Source: an uncultured Oscillospiraceae bacterium (GTDB lineage: Bacteria > Bacillota > Clostridia > Oscillospirales > Oscillospiraceae). From it: DNA of 64,000 nt. How positions within the stretch are numbered: the stretch's first letter is position 1; the number at the start of each line of letters is the position of its first letter. The notes below the pieces were generated by a model. It was not told the DNA's origin, did not search any database, and worked only from the letters and a program-made list of their open reading frames with translations. The DNA lies in assembly GCA_910578575.1 (NCBI GenBank), contig CAJTQP010000002.1, positions 1-64,000 on the forward strand, read 5' to 3'. Shown piece by piece: positions 17,053 through 24,955 of the stretch. The translations under genes and the position numbers were made by a program.

Positions 17053-18965
17053 AGGCTCCCTCCCTTCAAAATCCGGTTCATATTGACCCGCTCCATCTTG
17101 CGCATATAGTGAAGCGAACACAACAAATCGATCCCTAACATCACCGCGCCGCCAACTACATTGTAAACCATCCCTTCCCGTCCCAGGAGATATCGCACCA
17201 GGCAGCTGATGAAGACGGCAAGGGCGGCGGAACCCAAGGAGAGTAGTACCGGCTTCCAGTTTCTCCCAAGAGCCCCATACCCAAACAGCTTTTTCAGCGT
17301 CAACTCCACGGCGTTGATCTTATAATCATAAAATACCATGCTTCTGAGAATGACCAGGTTGATGGCTAAGATCAAGACAGAGAATATGATCCCCGCAATC
17401 ATGTTCCGCTTGGCACCTTCCAACTGGAAGAAATAGTTTTCCTGGGCGTTGGTGAAGTAGTTGACGATGCCTCTGGCTTCCAGGTCCTCCCGCTCCTGGG
17501 CGTTGACTTCCAGCAAAGCATTTTCCAGAATATACCCAAAATTAGAAAAGGCATCGTAGCTTGCTGCGCCAAGATTATTATAAAGGATAATAGTGTCTTT
17601 TTGGATGGAACTTGTAACTGTCATCCCGGTGATTTTCATGGCGATGCTATTGGTCCGCTTACATTCGATCACTTCATAGTCATAAGAGCCCGAATAATAT
17701 CCTTCCCAGGTTCCCAATGCGTCCGCTATTATGGAATCGTTGTTTTTATATTTTTCTGGAATGAGAATATATAATTTTTGTTCTAAGCGCATGGTTTTTA
17801 ATTCTGGAATTTGTCCCTCTAAATATGTTTTTGCACTGTCATCGGCATAAACATAGCACTCATTTTCCGAAAAGCCCTCCAAGTTAACCAAGACAAGGCG
17901 ATTCCGTTCTTCGAACAGATCTTCCCTCAGGTTGATATCCCACGCCTTCCCTTGGACTACATAGGTATCGGGACTTGCAGGGTTAAAATAATAATAGCCG
18001 CGATAACTTTGGAAAAAATCTCCTTGCCGGTAGCAGTCCGTGCCACTCTTGATAAGGCCCAGCGTTCCATTCAGCATAAGGATTGCAATTAACATGACAA
18101 CAAATTTATAGACATAACTTATTTTTAGCACCTTTTTTGCGCTTTGATTGGAGGAAACATCCCTTCTAAAGTCGATTTTTAGCATTTGCAGATGCAACAG
18201 TGCGTTGAGCCCGATAAACACAAGGAATAGGATGATTGTGATTCCAATATGGTATTTGATTTCCGCAAAGAGGCCTGTGATACAGAGCAATATAAGGAGA
18301 ATTGATGTAAATGCTACCGCATCCTTTTTCATGTTCGACCAGACAAATGCGGTCAGGGGCTCCCCGGAAATCATCCGCACCACGCCCTCCTTTCGGAGCA
18401 TCGCAACCTCATACATGGATAGCAGCAACAGGAAGGTATAGATGATGGCCCATAGCCCTATGATTTCCAAACGATCCTCATCGACACCCCTGATTTCTTG
18501 GGGGAAGTTCCCGGCATATTTATCAACCAACTGTTGTTTGAAGAGAACATTCTCCTCATAGGTTCCCAACAAATAAAAATAAGTAGGGGTAACATCCTCT
18601 GGAACCTGGTCCAGCGAAGCATAGTTGACGGTTAAATTTCCAAGAATAATGCTCTGAAACACTCCTGGACGAATCATTTTTTCCTTTAATTTTTCTTTCG
18701 CGTGGTCTGTCCCGTATACTTCAATTATAAACGAAAAACTGTTGTCGGTTTTCGTGTCAGCAATAAACACCTCAATCCCAGTCTCTGCCGCTGCGGCTTT
18801 TACGTCTTCCAGCATATCCTGTTTCTGCTGACCCTCTTGTAAATATAGCGTCGTGGACGGAAACCTGGAGTAAAAAGAAATGACATACCATGTATAAATT
18901 TCCCCAATGAGAACCAATACCACAAAAATCAGCGCGATACTCATTCCATATTTGGCCCTTCTCAA
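17049..18965 (-). CDS. Bacteriocin-associated integral membrane protein (DUF1430-like)
   Basis: 638 residues from a TTG codon at 18963-18965, chosen because GGAGG lies 7 bases upstream. In-frame ATG codons further up fall inside a hairpin and the bacteriocin gene. There is one N-terminal transmembrane helix (about 8-28), a 150-residue extracytoplasmic part, a cluster of helices (about 180-310), a second large external part and three C-terminal helices (about 530-630), an FtsX-like topology. This matches the bacteriocin-associated membrane proteins (lclB type) encoded after lactococcin 972-like peptides. AT-rich relative to the window. Confidence 0.82.
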   Translation of the reverse strand: MRRAKYGMSIALIFVVLVLIGEIYTWYVISFYSRFPSTTLYLQEGQQKQDMLEDVKAAAAETGIEVFIADTKTDNSFSFIIEVYGTDHAKEKLKEKMIRPGVFQSIILGNLTVNYASLDQVPEDVTPTYFYLLGTYEENVLFKQQLVDKYAGNFPQEIRGVDEDRLEIIGLWAIIYTFLLLLSMYEVAMLRKEGVVRMISGEPLTAFVWSNMKKDAVAFTSILLILLCITGLFAEIKYHIGITIILFLVFIGLNALLHLQMLKIDFRRDVSSNQSAKKVLKISYVYKFVVMLIAILMLNGTLGLIKSGTDCYRQGDFFQSYRGYYYFNPASPDTYVVQGKAWDINLREDLFEERNRLVLVNLEGFSENECYVYADDSAKTYLEGQIPELKTMRLEQKLYILIPEKYKNNDSIIADALGTWEGYYSGSYDYEVIECKRTNSIAMKITGMTVTSSIQKDTIILYNNLGAASYDAFSNFGYILENALLEVNAQEREDLEARGIVNYFTNAQENYFFQLEGAKRNMIAGIIFSVLILAINLVILRSMVFYDYKINAVELTLKKLFGYGALGRNWKPVLLSLGSAALAVFISCLVRYLLGREGMVYNVVGGAVMLGIDLLCSLHYMRKMERVNMNRILKGGSL

Positions 18966-18992
18966 TTCCTCACCTCCATCTATTTTTGATTG

Positions 18993-19030
18993 CCCGCCGT
19001 AACATGGCGGAAAAGCCATGTTACGGCGGG
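18993..19030 (-). promoter_or_regulatory. Intercistronic 16-bp hairpin between bacteriocin and permease genes
   Basis: 18993-19008 pairs perfectly with 19015-19030 (loop of 6). It lies 6 bases after the bacteriocin stop codon and 28 bases before the permease TTG start. It has no T-run on the minus strand, so it is more likely a transcript-stabilising or partial attenuation hairpin that keeps peptide expression above exporter expression. Confidence 0.7.
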
Positions 19031-19036
19031 AATTTG

Positions 19037-19417
19037 TTAGAAGAAGCAATAATAGGCAACTTCAGGTGTCATGTGCGGTATTTCCTTTTTCGAAACAGTT
19101 CCTGCAACCTTTTCTGTCCCCTTATACGTTTGGTTGTTCCTGGCAACTGCCGCTCGATGTTTTTTCGTACTATGATTTGCCCAAGCATAGTCCTCATGAA
19201 CCGCAAAGGTATTGTAGCCATAGGTTAAACTTGCGCGACCTGAGTCTCCAGAGTGATACAATTGCCATGCCTTGGAAAATGAACCATCATAAATAGCCCA
19301 AATCCCTCCAGCGCCTTCTCCACTCCCCGAAGCAGACGCTGTTGCCGACATAGCAAAGAGCATCGAAAAACAAAAAGCCAAGCTGAGAATCCCTGTCAAA
19401 ATCCTTTTCTTACGCAT
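19037..19417 (-). CDS. Lactococcin 972-like bacteriocin precursor
   Basis: 126 residues from the third of three consecutive ATGs (19417), the one correctly spaced (8 bases) from AAAGGAGG. There is a Sec signal peptide: basic MRKKR, hydrophobic core to about 26, cleavage likely after ATASA. The mature part of about 97 residues matches the family pattern: GGxW near the start, LYHSGDSGRASL, KKHRAAVARNNQTYKG, a Gly-Thr/Val stretch, and an aromatic C-terminus AYYCFF that parallels the YYNFW end of lactococcin 972. That bacteriocin blocks septum formation by binding lipid II in lactococci. A single Cys lies in the last four residues. Confidence 0.8.
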   Translation of the reverse strand: MRKKRILTGILSLAFCFSMLFAMSATASASGSGEGAGGIWAIYDGSFSKAWQLYHSGDSGRASLTYGYNTFAVHEDYAWANHSTKKHRAAVARNNQTYKGTEKVAGTVSKKEIPHMTPEVAYYCFF

Positions 19418-19433
19418 CATCATTTCCTCCTTT

Positions 19434-19868
19434 GTAGACAGTCCTCTTTACTACGATGTGGAAAAAAGTTTCATTCGCATCCCTCCCTCGCCCGCCGCGA
19501 AATGGGCACCTTGATTGAAGCTTCTGTCTATATATTCCTCCAACAGGCCAAAAGTGGACACAATTTTTGAAAACTTTTGAAAAAAAGCTTTCTTTCATAG
19601 AATATTGTGAAAATCTGACAGATTTTGATCGGTTGCACCAATGTCTTACCGGGCAGGACACCCAGCAGCCCTTTCCCTTGGGACAGCTCCTTTCCTCTAC
19701 ATTATACCTACTTGTCCCCACAACACAATACATTTTTAAGCCTTTGTTCTTCTATATATCCCTTTACAAAAGGGAAACTATGAATCAGTTCTCCCCTCCC
19801 TTTCGACTTGCTTTTCTTCCGCCGTTGCCCTATACTATTGCTATCCTATCACAAGGGGGACGGCGCCG
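19434..19868. other. AT-rich intergenic region upstream of the bacteriocin operon
   Basis: No credible gene. It should contain the bacteriocin promoter on the minus strand; a TATATA at about 19530-19535 is possible but no good -35 was found. A 10-base direct repeat of TTTTGAAAA type lies at 19564-19584, a possible regulator site. Towards 19850 the GC content rises and GGGGG (19855-19859) serves the next gene. Confidence 0.4.
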
Positions 19869-20567
19869 TTGAAGCCTGCGAACACAGTGGAACAAAACTT
19901 ATCCGGCCTCTGTCCCGCGCTGCTCGCCTTGGCGGCAAGGTACCAGGCGGAAAAGCTCATCCTCTTCGGCTCCCGCGCCAGAGGCGACCACCGCCAAACC
20001 AGCGACATCGACCTGGCCATTTACGGGATGCCGCAGGAAAACCATGCCCTCTTTTGGTCCGAGATCGACGACTTGCCCACCCTGCTGAGCTTTGATCTCG
20101 TCCACATCTCCCCCCACACGTCCCCCGCGCTTTTGGCCAACATCGAAAAGGATGGTGTCATTCTCATGGAGCGAAGCAAGGAAAAACGCGACAAGCTAAA
20201 AGACGCCCTGGCCCGCCTGGAGGAGGCCCTGGAGGAATACGGCACCACCCAAAGCTCTGTCGTCCGGGACGGTGTCATCCAGCGTTTTGAGTTTTGCACC
20301 GAACTGGCCTGGAAGGCCGCCCGCGCATACCTCCTGGACCAGGGCTACACGGAGATCAACAGCCCAAAGGCCGTGATGCGCAAGGCCTATGCCGATGGGC
20401 TGATTGCCGACCAGGAGGGCTGGCTCAAGCTCCTGGAGGACCACAACCTCACCTCTTACCTATACGACGACAACACGGCTGCCCTGGTTTTTCAGCGGAT
20501 CCAGGCGGCACACTTGGGGCTTTTCCGTTCCCTTTCCCAAGCGCTGGAGAAACTGCATGAATCGTGA
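19869..20567 (+). CDS. Fused MNT nucleotidyltransferase - HI0074/HEPN-like protein
   Basis: 232 residues starting at TTG 19869 with AGGGGG 9 bases upstream. Residues 1-100 are a minimal nucleotidyltransferase: LFGSRARGD with SDIDLAIYG, the GSx10DxD metal site. Residues about 105-232 are the HI0074-type helical (HEPN-related) domain: IQRFEFCTELAWKAARAYL and SPKAVMRKAYADGLI. The family motif RNxTSHxYxE reads HNLTSYLYDD here, so the Arg and His of an RX4H HEPN motif are both replaced. MNT/HEPN pairs are usually two genes (MntA-HepT toxin-antitoxin); here they are one polypeptide. Role inferred only. Confidence 0.85.
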   Translation: MKPANTVEQNLSGLCPALLALAARYQAEKLILFGSRARGDHRQTSDIDLAIYGMPQENHALFWSEIDDLPTLLSFDLVHISPHTSPALLANIEKDGVILMERSKEKRDKLKDALARLEEALEEYGTTQSSVVRDGVIQRFEFCTELAWKAARAYLLDQGYTEINSPKAVMRKAYADGLIADQEGWLKLLEDHNLTSYLYDDNTAALVFQRIQAAHLGLFRSLSQALEKLHES

Positions 20568-20641
20568 CCAAGCGCTTTCCCTGTGAAGCCGTTCAGAGAG
20601 ACAAGAAACTGAAAAACGAATTGACAAGGAGGGTCCCACTG

Positions 20642-20914
20642 ATGATGTATCCCTTTATGACCCTAGATGACCAAGCTGAAATCGTTCATTCTGAAATGAA
20701 ACCAGATGGCCGGGTGAAGGTTTATGTTGAGAAGCCCGATGAAAAGGATTTTTTCCACAACGCCGTTTGCTGGGTCCCCGGCTATCAGTGGGAAGAGATC
20801 AACGGCTTTTGTCAGGAGGAGTTGGACAGATACGACGAGGTCATCCGCTCCACCGCTCATCTGATTTTAGAGTTTTCCCAACGGGGAGGGCTGATGAATG
20901 CCTCAAATCTTTAA
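20642..20914 (+). CDS. Conserved small protein paired with DUF4160
   Basis: 90 residues (MMYPFMTLDDQAEIVHSEM...). It has AAGGAGG 8 bases before the ATG at 20642. I recognise no named domain, but proteins with this start (MYPFMTLDD, then VKVYVEKPDEKDF) are, as I recall, found directly before DUF4160 genes in gut Clostridia. It overlaps the next gene by 17 bases. A regulatory or antitoxin-like role is possible but unproven. Confidence 0.6.
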   Translation: MMYPFMTLDDQAEIVHSEMKPDGRVKVYVEKPDEKDFFHNAVCWVPGYQWEEINGFCQEELDRYDEVIRSTAHLILEFSQRGGLMNASNL

Positions 20915-21173
20915 GGTCGGCCCCTACACTATTTTTTTCTGGTCCAACGAGAGTGATCCCTTGGAGCCGATCCACGTTCACGTTGCAGAACGAGCCAATC
21001 CCAATGCGACAAAAATTTGGATCACCTCCACCGGAAAATGCTACCTATGCCACAATAAGTCCCGTATTCCTGACCGAATCCTTCGGGATATCATGCGGGT
21101 CATTGAAGCACGTTATCAGGAAATCGAGGCCCGTTGGTGTGCGCACTTTGGCCAAATAACATACTTTTGCTAA
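20898..21173 (+). CDS. DUF4160 family protein
   Basis: 91 residues. Diagnostic features are the N-terminal MPQIFKVGPYTIFFWSNE, the PIHVHV motif (usually PPHVHV) and TKIWITSTGKCYL (usually AKIWL...). DUF4160 proteins typically sit in toxin-antitoxin-like gene pairs in chromosomal islands. Here the partner is the overlapping upstream gene. The biochemical function is unknown. Confidence 0.8.
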   Translation: MPQIFKVGPYTIFFWSNESDPLEPIHVHVAERANPNATKIWITSTGKCYLCHNKSRIPDRILRDIMRVIEARYQEIEARWCAHFGQITYFC

Positions 21174-21225
21174 ACCCCATAACACAGTCCCAAAACGACC
21201 TTTTCTCAACGCAAAATAAGCGCAC

Positions 21226-21260
21226 AAAAGCGGCACATGGCGTAGTTCCATGTGCCGCTT
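21226..21260 (-). terminator. Terminator of the met transporter operon
   Basis: A 13-bp perfect stem (21228-21240 with 21248-21260) with 7-base loop. On the minus strand it is followed by CTTTTGTG, just after the metQ stop. Confidence 0.75.
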
Positions 21261-21282
21261 CGCTGTTATCACAGTTCTTTTC

Positions 21283-22125
21283 TCAGAACAGGGGCACCAC
21301 AGCGCCCTTGTAGGTCTCTTCGATAAAGCTGCGCACCTCGTCGGTCTTGAGGGCCTTGATGAGGGCCTGAATGGCCTCGTTGTTCTCGTTGCCTTCCTTC
21401 ACGCACAGGACGTTGGGGTAGGGGGTGGTGTCGGAGGTCTCAATGGCCAGGGCGTCCTTGGTGGGGTCAAAGCCACCCTCCAGGGCATAGTTGGAGTTGA
21501 TGACGGACAGGTCCACGTCCTCCACGGTCTGGGGCAGCATGGCGGCCTCCATCTCGGAGAACTTCAGGTTCTTGGGGTTGTCGGCAATGTCGTTGGGGGT
21601 AGACTCCAGGTTGGTGCTGTCCTTCAGGGTGATGAGGCCCTGGGACTCCAGCAGCAACAGGGCGCGGCCCTCGTTGGTGGGGTCGTTGGGGATGGCGATG
21701 GTGGCGCCGTCGGGCAGGGCCTCCAGGCTGTCGCACTTGCCGGCATAGATGCCCATGGGCTCATAGTGCAGCTCGGCTACGGCCACCAGATGGGTGCCAT
21801 TCTTGGCGTTGTGGCTCTCCATATAGGGGGTGTGCTGGAAGTAGTTGGCGTCGTCCTCCCCCTCTTCCACGGCGGTGTTGGGGACCACATAGTCGCCATA
21901 TTCCACAATTTCCAGGGTGATGCCCTGTTCCTTCAGGGGCTCCACCACCTGCTTGAGGATCTCAGCGTGGGGGGTGGGGGAAGCGCCCACCCGCAGGGTG
22001 ACGGCCTCGCCGTTGTTGGTTTCGTCGGTCTTGCCCTCTTCCTCGGCGGGGGCGGGGGTGGTGCCGCAGGCAGCCAGGGCCAGGGCCATGGTCAGGGCCA
22101 GGAGCAATGCAAGGATCTTTTTCAT
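21283..22125 (-). CDS. metQ: Methionine ABC transporter substrate-binding lipoprotein
   Basis: 280 residues with a lipoprotein signal peptide (MKKILALLLALTMALALAACG; lipobox LAAC). The NlpA/MetQ fold is marked by VTLRVGASPTPHAEIL, DDANYFQHTPYM, AIPNDPTNEGRALLLLE and ending YKGAVVPLF. It binds L- or D-methionine outside the membrane and delivers it to MetI. It is the last gene of metNIQ under T-box control. Confidence 0.95.
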   Translation of the reverse strand: MKKILALLLALTMALALAACGTTPAPAEEEGKTDETNNGEAVTLRVGASPTPHAEILKQVVEPLKEQGITLEIVEYGDYVVPNTAVEEGEDDANYFQHTPYMESHNAKNGTHLVAVAELHYEPMGIYAGKCDSLEALPDGATIAIPNDPTNEGRALLLLESQGLITLKDSTNLESTPNDIADNPKNLKFSEMEAAMLPQTVEDVDLSVINSNYALEGGFDPTKDALAIETSDTTPYPNVLCVKEGNENNEAIQALIKALKTDEVRSFIEETYKGAVVPLF

Positions 22126-22170
22126 TTTGGTTCCTCCTTCAAGAAAATGTTTGGGAGCCCGGAGGCTCGT

Positions 22171-22851
22171 TTATCTCAGACGCTTGTCCGTTTTGGTGGA
22201 CAGCAAACTGAACACGGATTGGATGATCTGCACCAGGATGATGATGAGGATCACCGTGGCCCAGAGCATGGAGTCCACGCCCCGCTGGTAGCCATAGCGG
22301 ATGGCCAGGTCCCCCAGGCCCCCCGCGCCGATGGCACCGGCCATGGCGGTGTAAGCCAGGATGGTGATGGTGGAGATGGACCCCCCCAGGATCAGGGAGG
22401 GCTTGGCCTCCGGGAGGTAGACCTTCCGCACGATCTGGGGCACGCTGGCCCCCATGGATTGGGCGGCCTCGATGACCCCGGCGTCCACCTCCATCAGGGA
22501 GGTCTCCACCATGCGGGCGATAAAGGGAGCGGCGGAGATCACCAGGGGCGGCGTGGCCCCCCGGACCCCCAACTTGGTGCCCACCAGGAACTTGGTAAAG
22601 CCCATCACCAAGATCATCAGGATGATGAAGGGCAGGGAGCGACCGATGTTGACGATCCAACCCAGGACCCGGTTGACCACCTTGTTGGGCCAGATCCCAT
22701 GGGGCTGGGTGATCACCAGGAACACCCCGATGGGCACCCCCAGGATATAGGCAAAGATGGTGGCCACGACGGTCATAATCAAGGTGTCGCGGGTCCCTTG
22801 GAGCAAGATGGTCCCGTATTCCGCCCAAAAGGCGCCGAGGGCTTCAAACAT
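22171..22851 (-). CDS. metI: Methionine ABC transporter permease
   Basis: 226 residues, five predicted membrane helices. The EAA loop EAAQSMGASVPQIVRKVYLPEA interacts with MetN. The conserved stretch SLPFIILMILVM and the C-terminal AGAIGAGGLGDLAIRYGYQR are typical of MetI. It overlaps metN by 8 bases and is followed by metQ after 45 bases. Confidence 0.95.
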   Translation of the reverse strand: MFEALGAFWAEYGTILLQGTRDTLIMTVVATIFAYILGVPIGVFLVITQPHGIWPNKVVNRVLGWIVNIGRSLPFIILMILVMGFTKFLVGTKLGVRGATPPLVISAAPFIARMVETSLMEVDAGVIEAAQSMGASVPQIVRKVYLPEAKPSLILGGSISTITILAYTAMAGAIGAGGLGDLAIRYGYQRGVDSMLWATVILIIILVQIIQSVFSLLSTKTDKRLR

Positions 22852-23896
22852 CTGCGGGCACCTCCTCTACTGTGATATCCGCTTGACCGCGGAGATAGCG
22901 CAGGGCTTTTCCGGCCTCACCCTCGTCCTTGGGCAGGCCCAAGAGCATGGAGCCGAAGGCCTTGCCGTCGATGTTCCGGGTGTCGGCCCCTAAGATGTTC
23001 ACCTTCACCCCGCAGTCGATGGCCAGGGAGGCGATGAGGGGCTCGTAGGAGGAGCCGCCGTTGAACACCACCCGCACCACCTTGGTGCTGGTGAGTTTTG
23101 GGATCTGCACCCCGTCGGGGTAGACGAACTGGCGGCCGATGGCGCTCTTGGGGTTGGCGAAAATGTCGGCCACGTTGCCCTCCTCCGCCACCACGCCCCC
23201 GTCCAGGATGGCCACCCGATGGCAGATCGCCTCGATGACGTTCATCTGGTGGGTGATGACCACCATGGTCACCCCCAGCTTCTGGTTCAGCTCCTTGAGC
23301 AGCTCCAGGATGGACTGGGTGGTGGAGGGGTCCAGGGCGGAGGTTGCCTCGTCGCACAACAGCACCTTGGGGTCCGTGGCCAGGGCGCGGGCGATGGCCA
23401 CCCGCTGCTTCTGGCCCCCGGAGAGCTGGGCGGGGTAGGCGTTCTCCCGCTCCGCCAGGCCCACCAGTTTCAGCAGGCTCCGGGCCTTTTCCCTGGCTTG
23501 CGTCCCCTTCATCCCCGCCAGCTCCAGGGGGAAGCAGATGTTCTCCAGGGCGGTGCGCTGCATGAGCAGGTTGAAGCTCTGGAAAATCATGCTGATGGAT
23601 TGCCGGGCCCGGCGCAGCTCCCGGATGGAGAGCTGGGTGATGTCCCGTCCCTCCACCAGGACCTTCCCGGAGGTGGGGCGCTCCAGGAGGTTCATGCACC
23701 GCACCAGGGTGGACTTCCCCGCCCCGGACAGGCCGATGATGCCAAAGATCTCCCCTGGGCGGATGTCCAGGTTGATGTCCCCCAGGGCCTGGACCTGGCT
23801 GGGTCCGGCGCCGAAGGTCTTATTCAAATGTTGGATCTGGATGGACGCCCCGCTAGAGCCCTTGGTCTCTTGCACTTGTATGGAATCGTCGCGCAC
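22844..23896 (-). CDS. metN: Methionine ABC transporter ATP-binding protein
   Basis: 350 residues from GTG 23894-23896 with AGAAGGG 6 bases upstream; the longer frame would run through the T-box leader. Walker A GLSGAGKST, signature [15 protein letters not shown], Walker B VLLCDEATSALDP, and a C-terminal ACT-like NIL domain (about 275-350) that binds methionine for transinhibition. It starts about 27 bases after the T-box terminator, so methionyl-tRNA charging controls the operon. Confidence 0.95.
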   Translation of the reverse strand: MRDDSIQVQETKGSSGASIQIQHLNKTFGAGPSQVQALGDINLDIRPGEIFGIIGLSGAGKSTLVRCMNLLERPTSGKVLVEGRDITQLSIRELRRARQSISMIFQSFNLLMQRTALENICFPLELAGMKGTQAREKARSLLKLVGLAERENAYPAQLSGGQKQRVAIARALATDPKVLLCDEATSALDPSTTQSILELLKELNQKLGVTMVVITHQMNVIEAICHRVAILDGGVVAEEGNVADIFANPKSAIGRQFVYPDGVQIPKLTSTKVVRVVFNGGSSYEPLIASLAIDCGVKVNILGADTRNIDGKAFGSMLLGLPKDEGEAGKALRYLRGQADITVEEVPADV

Positions 23897-23922
23897 AGCG
23901 TTCCCTTCTTTCTGTCTGGTAT

Positions 23923-24211
23923 AAAAAAATCGCCCTTGAACCGCTGTCAAGGACGACTGTATCGCCGTGGTACCACCTTGGTTTGCCGGACCCCTCACGG
24001 ACCCCGGCCTCTCCGGGTGCTGACACACCCTTGCGCAATGACGGGCGCACCCGTCGCAGCCTGCGGGATTGCTCCCGGTCGGTGCGAGACTCCGAGGCCA
24101 TCTTCCCCCAGGCATTCCGCGCCCTCTCCCACCAGTGTAGGGCTCTCTGTGCCGTAGCTCCCAGGGTACTCTTCTCTTCATCGTCTTTGTGTTGTTCGCT
24201 TGTTACCCAAT
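23923..24211 (-). ncRNA. T-box riboswitch upstream of metNIQ
   Basis: The minus strand shows the T-box antiterminator sequence AAGGTGGTACCACGG (23965-23979). It is followed by a terminator stem (23947-23956 with 23930-23939) and seven T (23923-23929). Upstream, CAGAGAGCC and GGTGGGAGAGGG match stem I (AG bulge/GGTG region). A Specifier Loop candidate contains ATG in GAAGATGGCCTCGGAGTC, which would be read by tRNA-Met and fits the downstream methionine transporter. Uncharged tRNA-Met pairing to TGG would favour antitermination. Exact stem I borders are estimated. Confidence 0.9.
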
Positions 24212-24240
24212 AATTTACGACAAATCGGCGCAAATGTCAA
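24212..24240 (-). promoter_or_regulatory. Promoter of the met T-box leader
   Basis: On the minus strand TTGACA (24240-24235), 17-base spacer, TAAATT (24217-24212), directly before the T-box leader. Confidence 0.65.
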
Positions 24241-24332
24241 GGAGAAATCTGACGAAGTGGGGAAAAATGTGGGGGGTGGGGTTGTGTAAAACATATAGTT
24301 TTTCTGGGTAATGTTGCCCTGCCGCCTTTGCG

Positions 24333-24361
24333 TTGACATTGTCCATGGATCGTGCTACAAT
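24333..24361 (+). promoter_or_regulatory. Promoter of dinJ-yafQ
   Basis: TTGACA at 24333-24338, 17-base spacer, TACAAT at 24356-24361; dinJ ATG follows 28 bases later. Confidence 0.75.
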
Positions 24362-24389
24362 GTGAAAAACAAATTGGGGGGAGTTCACC

Positions 24390-24659
24390 ATGAAGCAAAC
24401 CACACTGAATGTACGCATGGACGAAGAAACCCGCCGGCGGTTTGACGCCTTCTGCTCCAGCATCGGCCTGACTGCCTCCGCCGCCGTAAACCTCTTTGTG
24501 AAATCCGTGCTCCGGGAGCACAGGATCCCCTTCGAGATCACGGACCGGCCCAGTTGGGAGACCCTGGAGGTGATGGAGGATACCCTGAACCGCCGCAACC
24601 TCCACGGCCCCTTTGCCTCCGTGGATGCCCTGATGGAGGACTTGGATGCTCCAGATTGA
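24390..24659 (+). CDS. dinJ: RelB/DinJ-family antitoxin
   Basis: 89 residues. The N-terminal ribbon-helix-helix (KQTTLNVRMDEETRRRFDAFCSSIGLTASAAVNLFVKSVL) binds its own promoter; the C-terminal part (RNLHGPFASVDALMEDLDA) is the expected toxin-neutralising tail. It overlaps yafQ by 14 bases, the usual antitoxin-first arrangement. A consensus promoter lies just upstream, suggesting autoregulation. Confidence 0.9.
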   Translation: MKQTTLNVRMDEETRRRFDAFCSSIGLTASAAVNLFVKSVLREHRIPFEITDRPSWETLEVMEDTLNRRNLHGPFASVDALMEDLDAPD

Positions 24660-24924
24660 ATACCACACCCAGTTCCGCCGGGATTACCGCCTGGCAAAAA
24701 AGCGGGGCTACGACCTATCCCTTCTCCGCCAGGTGATCGCACTGCTGGCCCAGGAACAGCCCTTGCCCGCCCAGTACCGGGACCACCCATCGGTGGCGTC
24801 GAAACAATATAAAAATATGCGGGAATGCCATTTGCAGCCCGACTGGCTGCTCATCTATCATGTGGATACAGACCGCCTTGTTCTGGACCTTATGCGTACG
24901 GGTACCCATAGTGACCTATTCTAA
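24646..24924 (+). CDS. yafQ: YafQ-family mRNA interferase toxin
   Basis: 92 residues of the RelE fold. Motifs are FRRDYRLAKKRGYDL, RECHLQPDWLLIYHVD and the C-terminal TGTHSDLF containing the conserved His. YafQ-type toxins cut mRNA at the ribosome. Key residues look intact, so it is probably active and restrained by DinJ. Confidence 0.9.
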   Translation: MLQIEYHTQFRRDYRLAKKRGYDLSLLRQVIALLAQEQPLPAQYRDHPSVASKQYKNMRECHLQPDWLLIYHVDTDRLVLDLMRTGTHSDLF

Positions 24925-24925
24925 C

Positions 24926-24955
24926 AAAAGCCGCCCCAATCGGAGCGGCTTTTTT
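24926..24955 (+). terminator. Terminator of dinJ-yafQ
   Basis: AAAAGCCGC (24926-24934) pairs with GCGGCTTTT (24945-24953) with a T-run of six, directly after the yafQ stop. Confidence 0.8.

Noticed and set aside
21250..22875. 541-residue plus-strand ORF opposite metQ-metI
   Set aside because: Shadow of the met genes; composition is His/Gly/Gln-rich without any fold, and metQ/metI are unambiguous.
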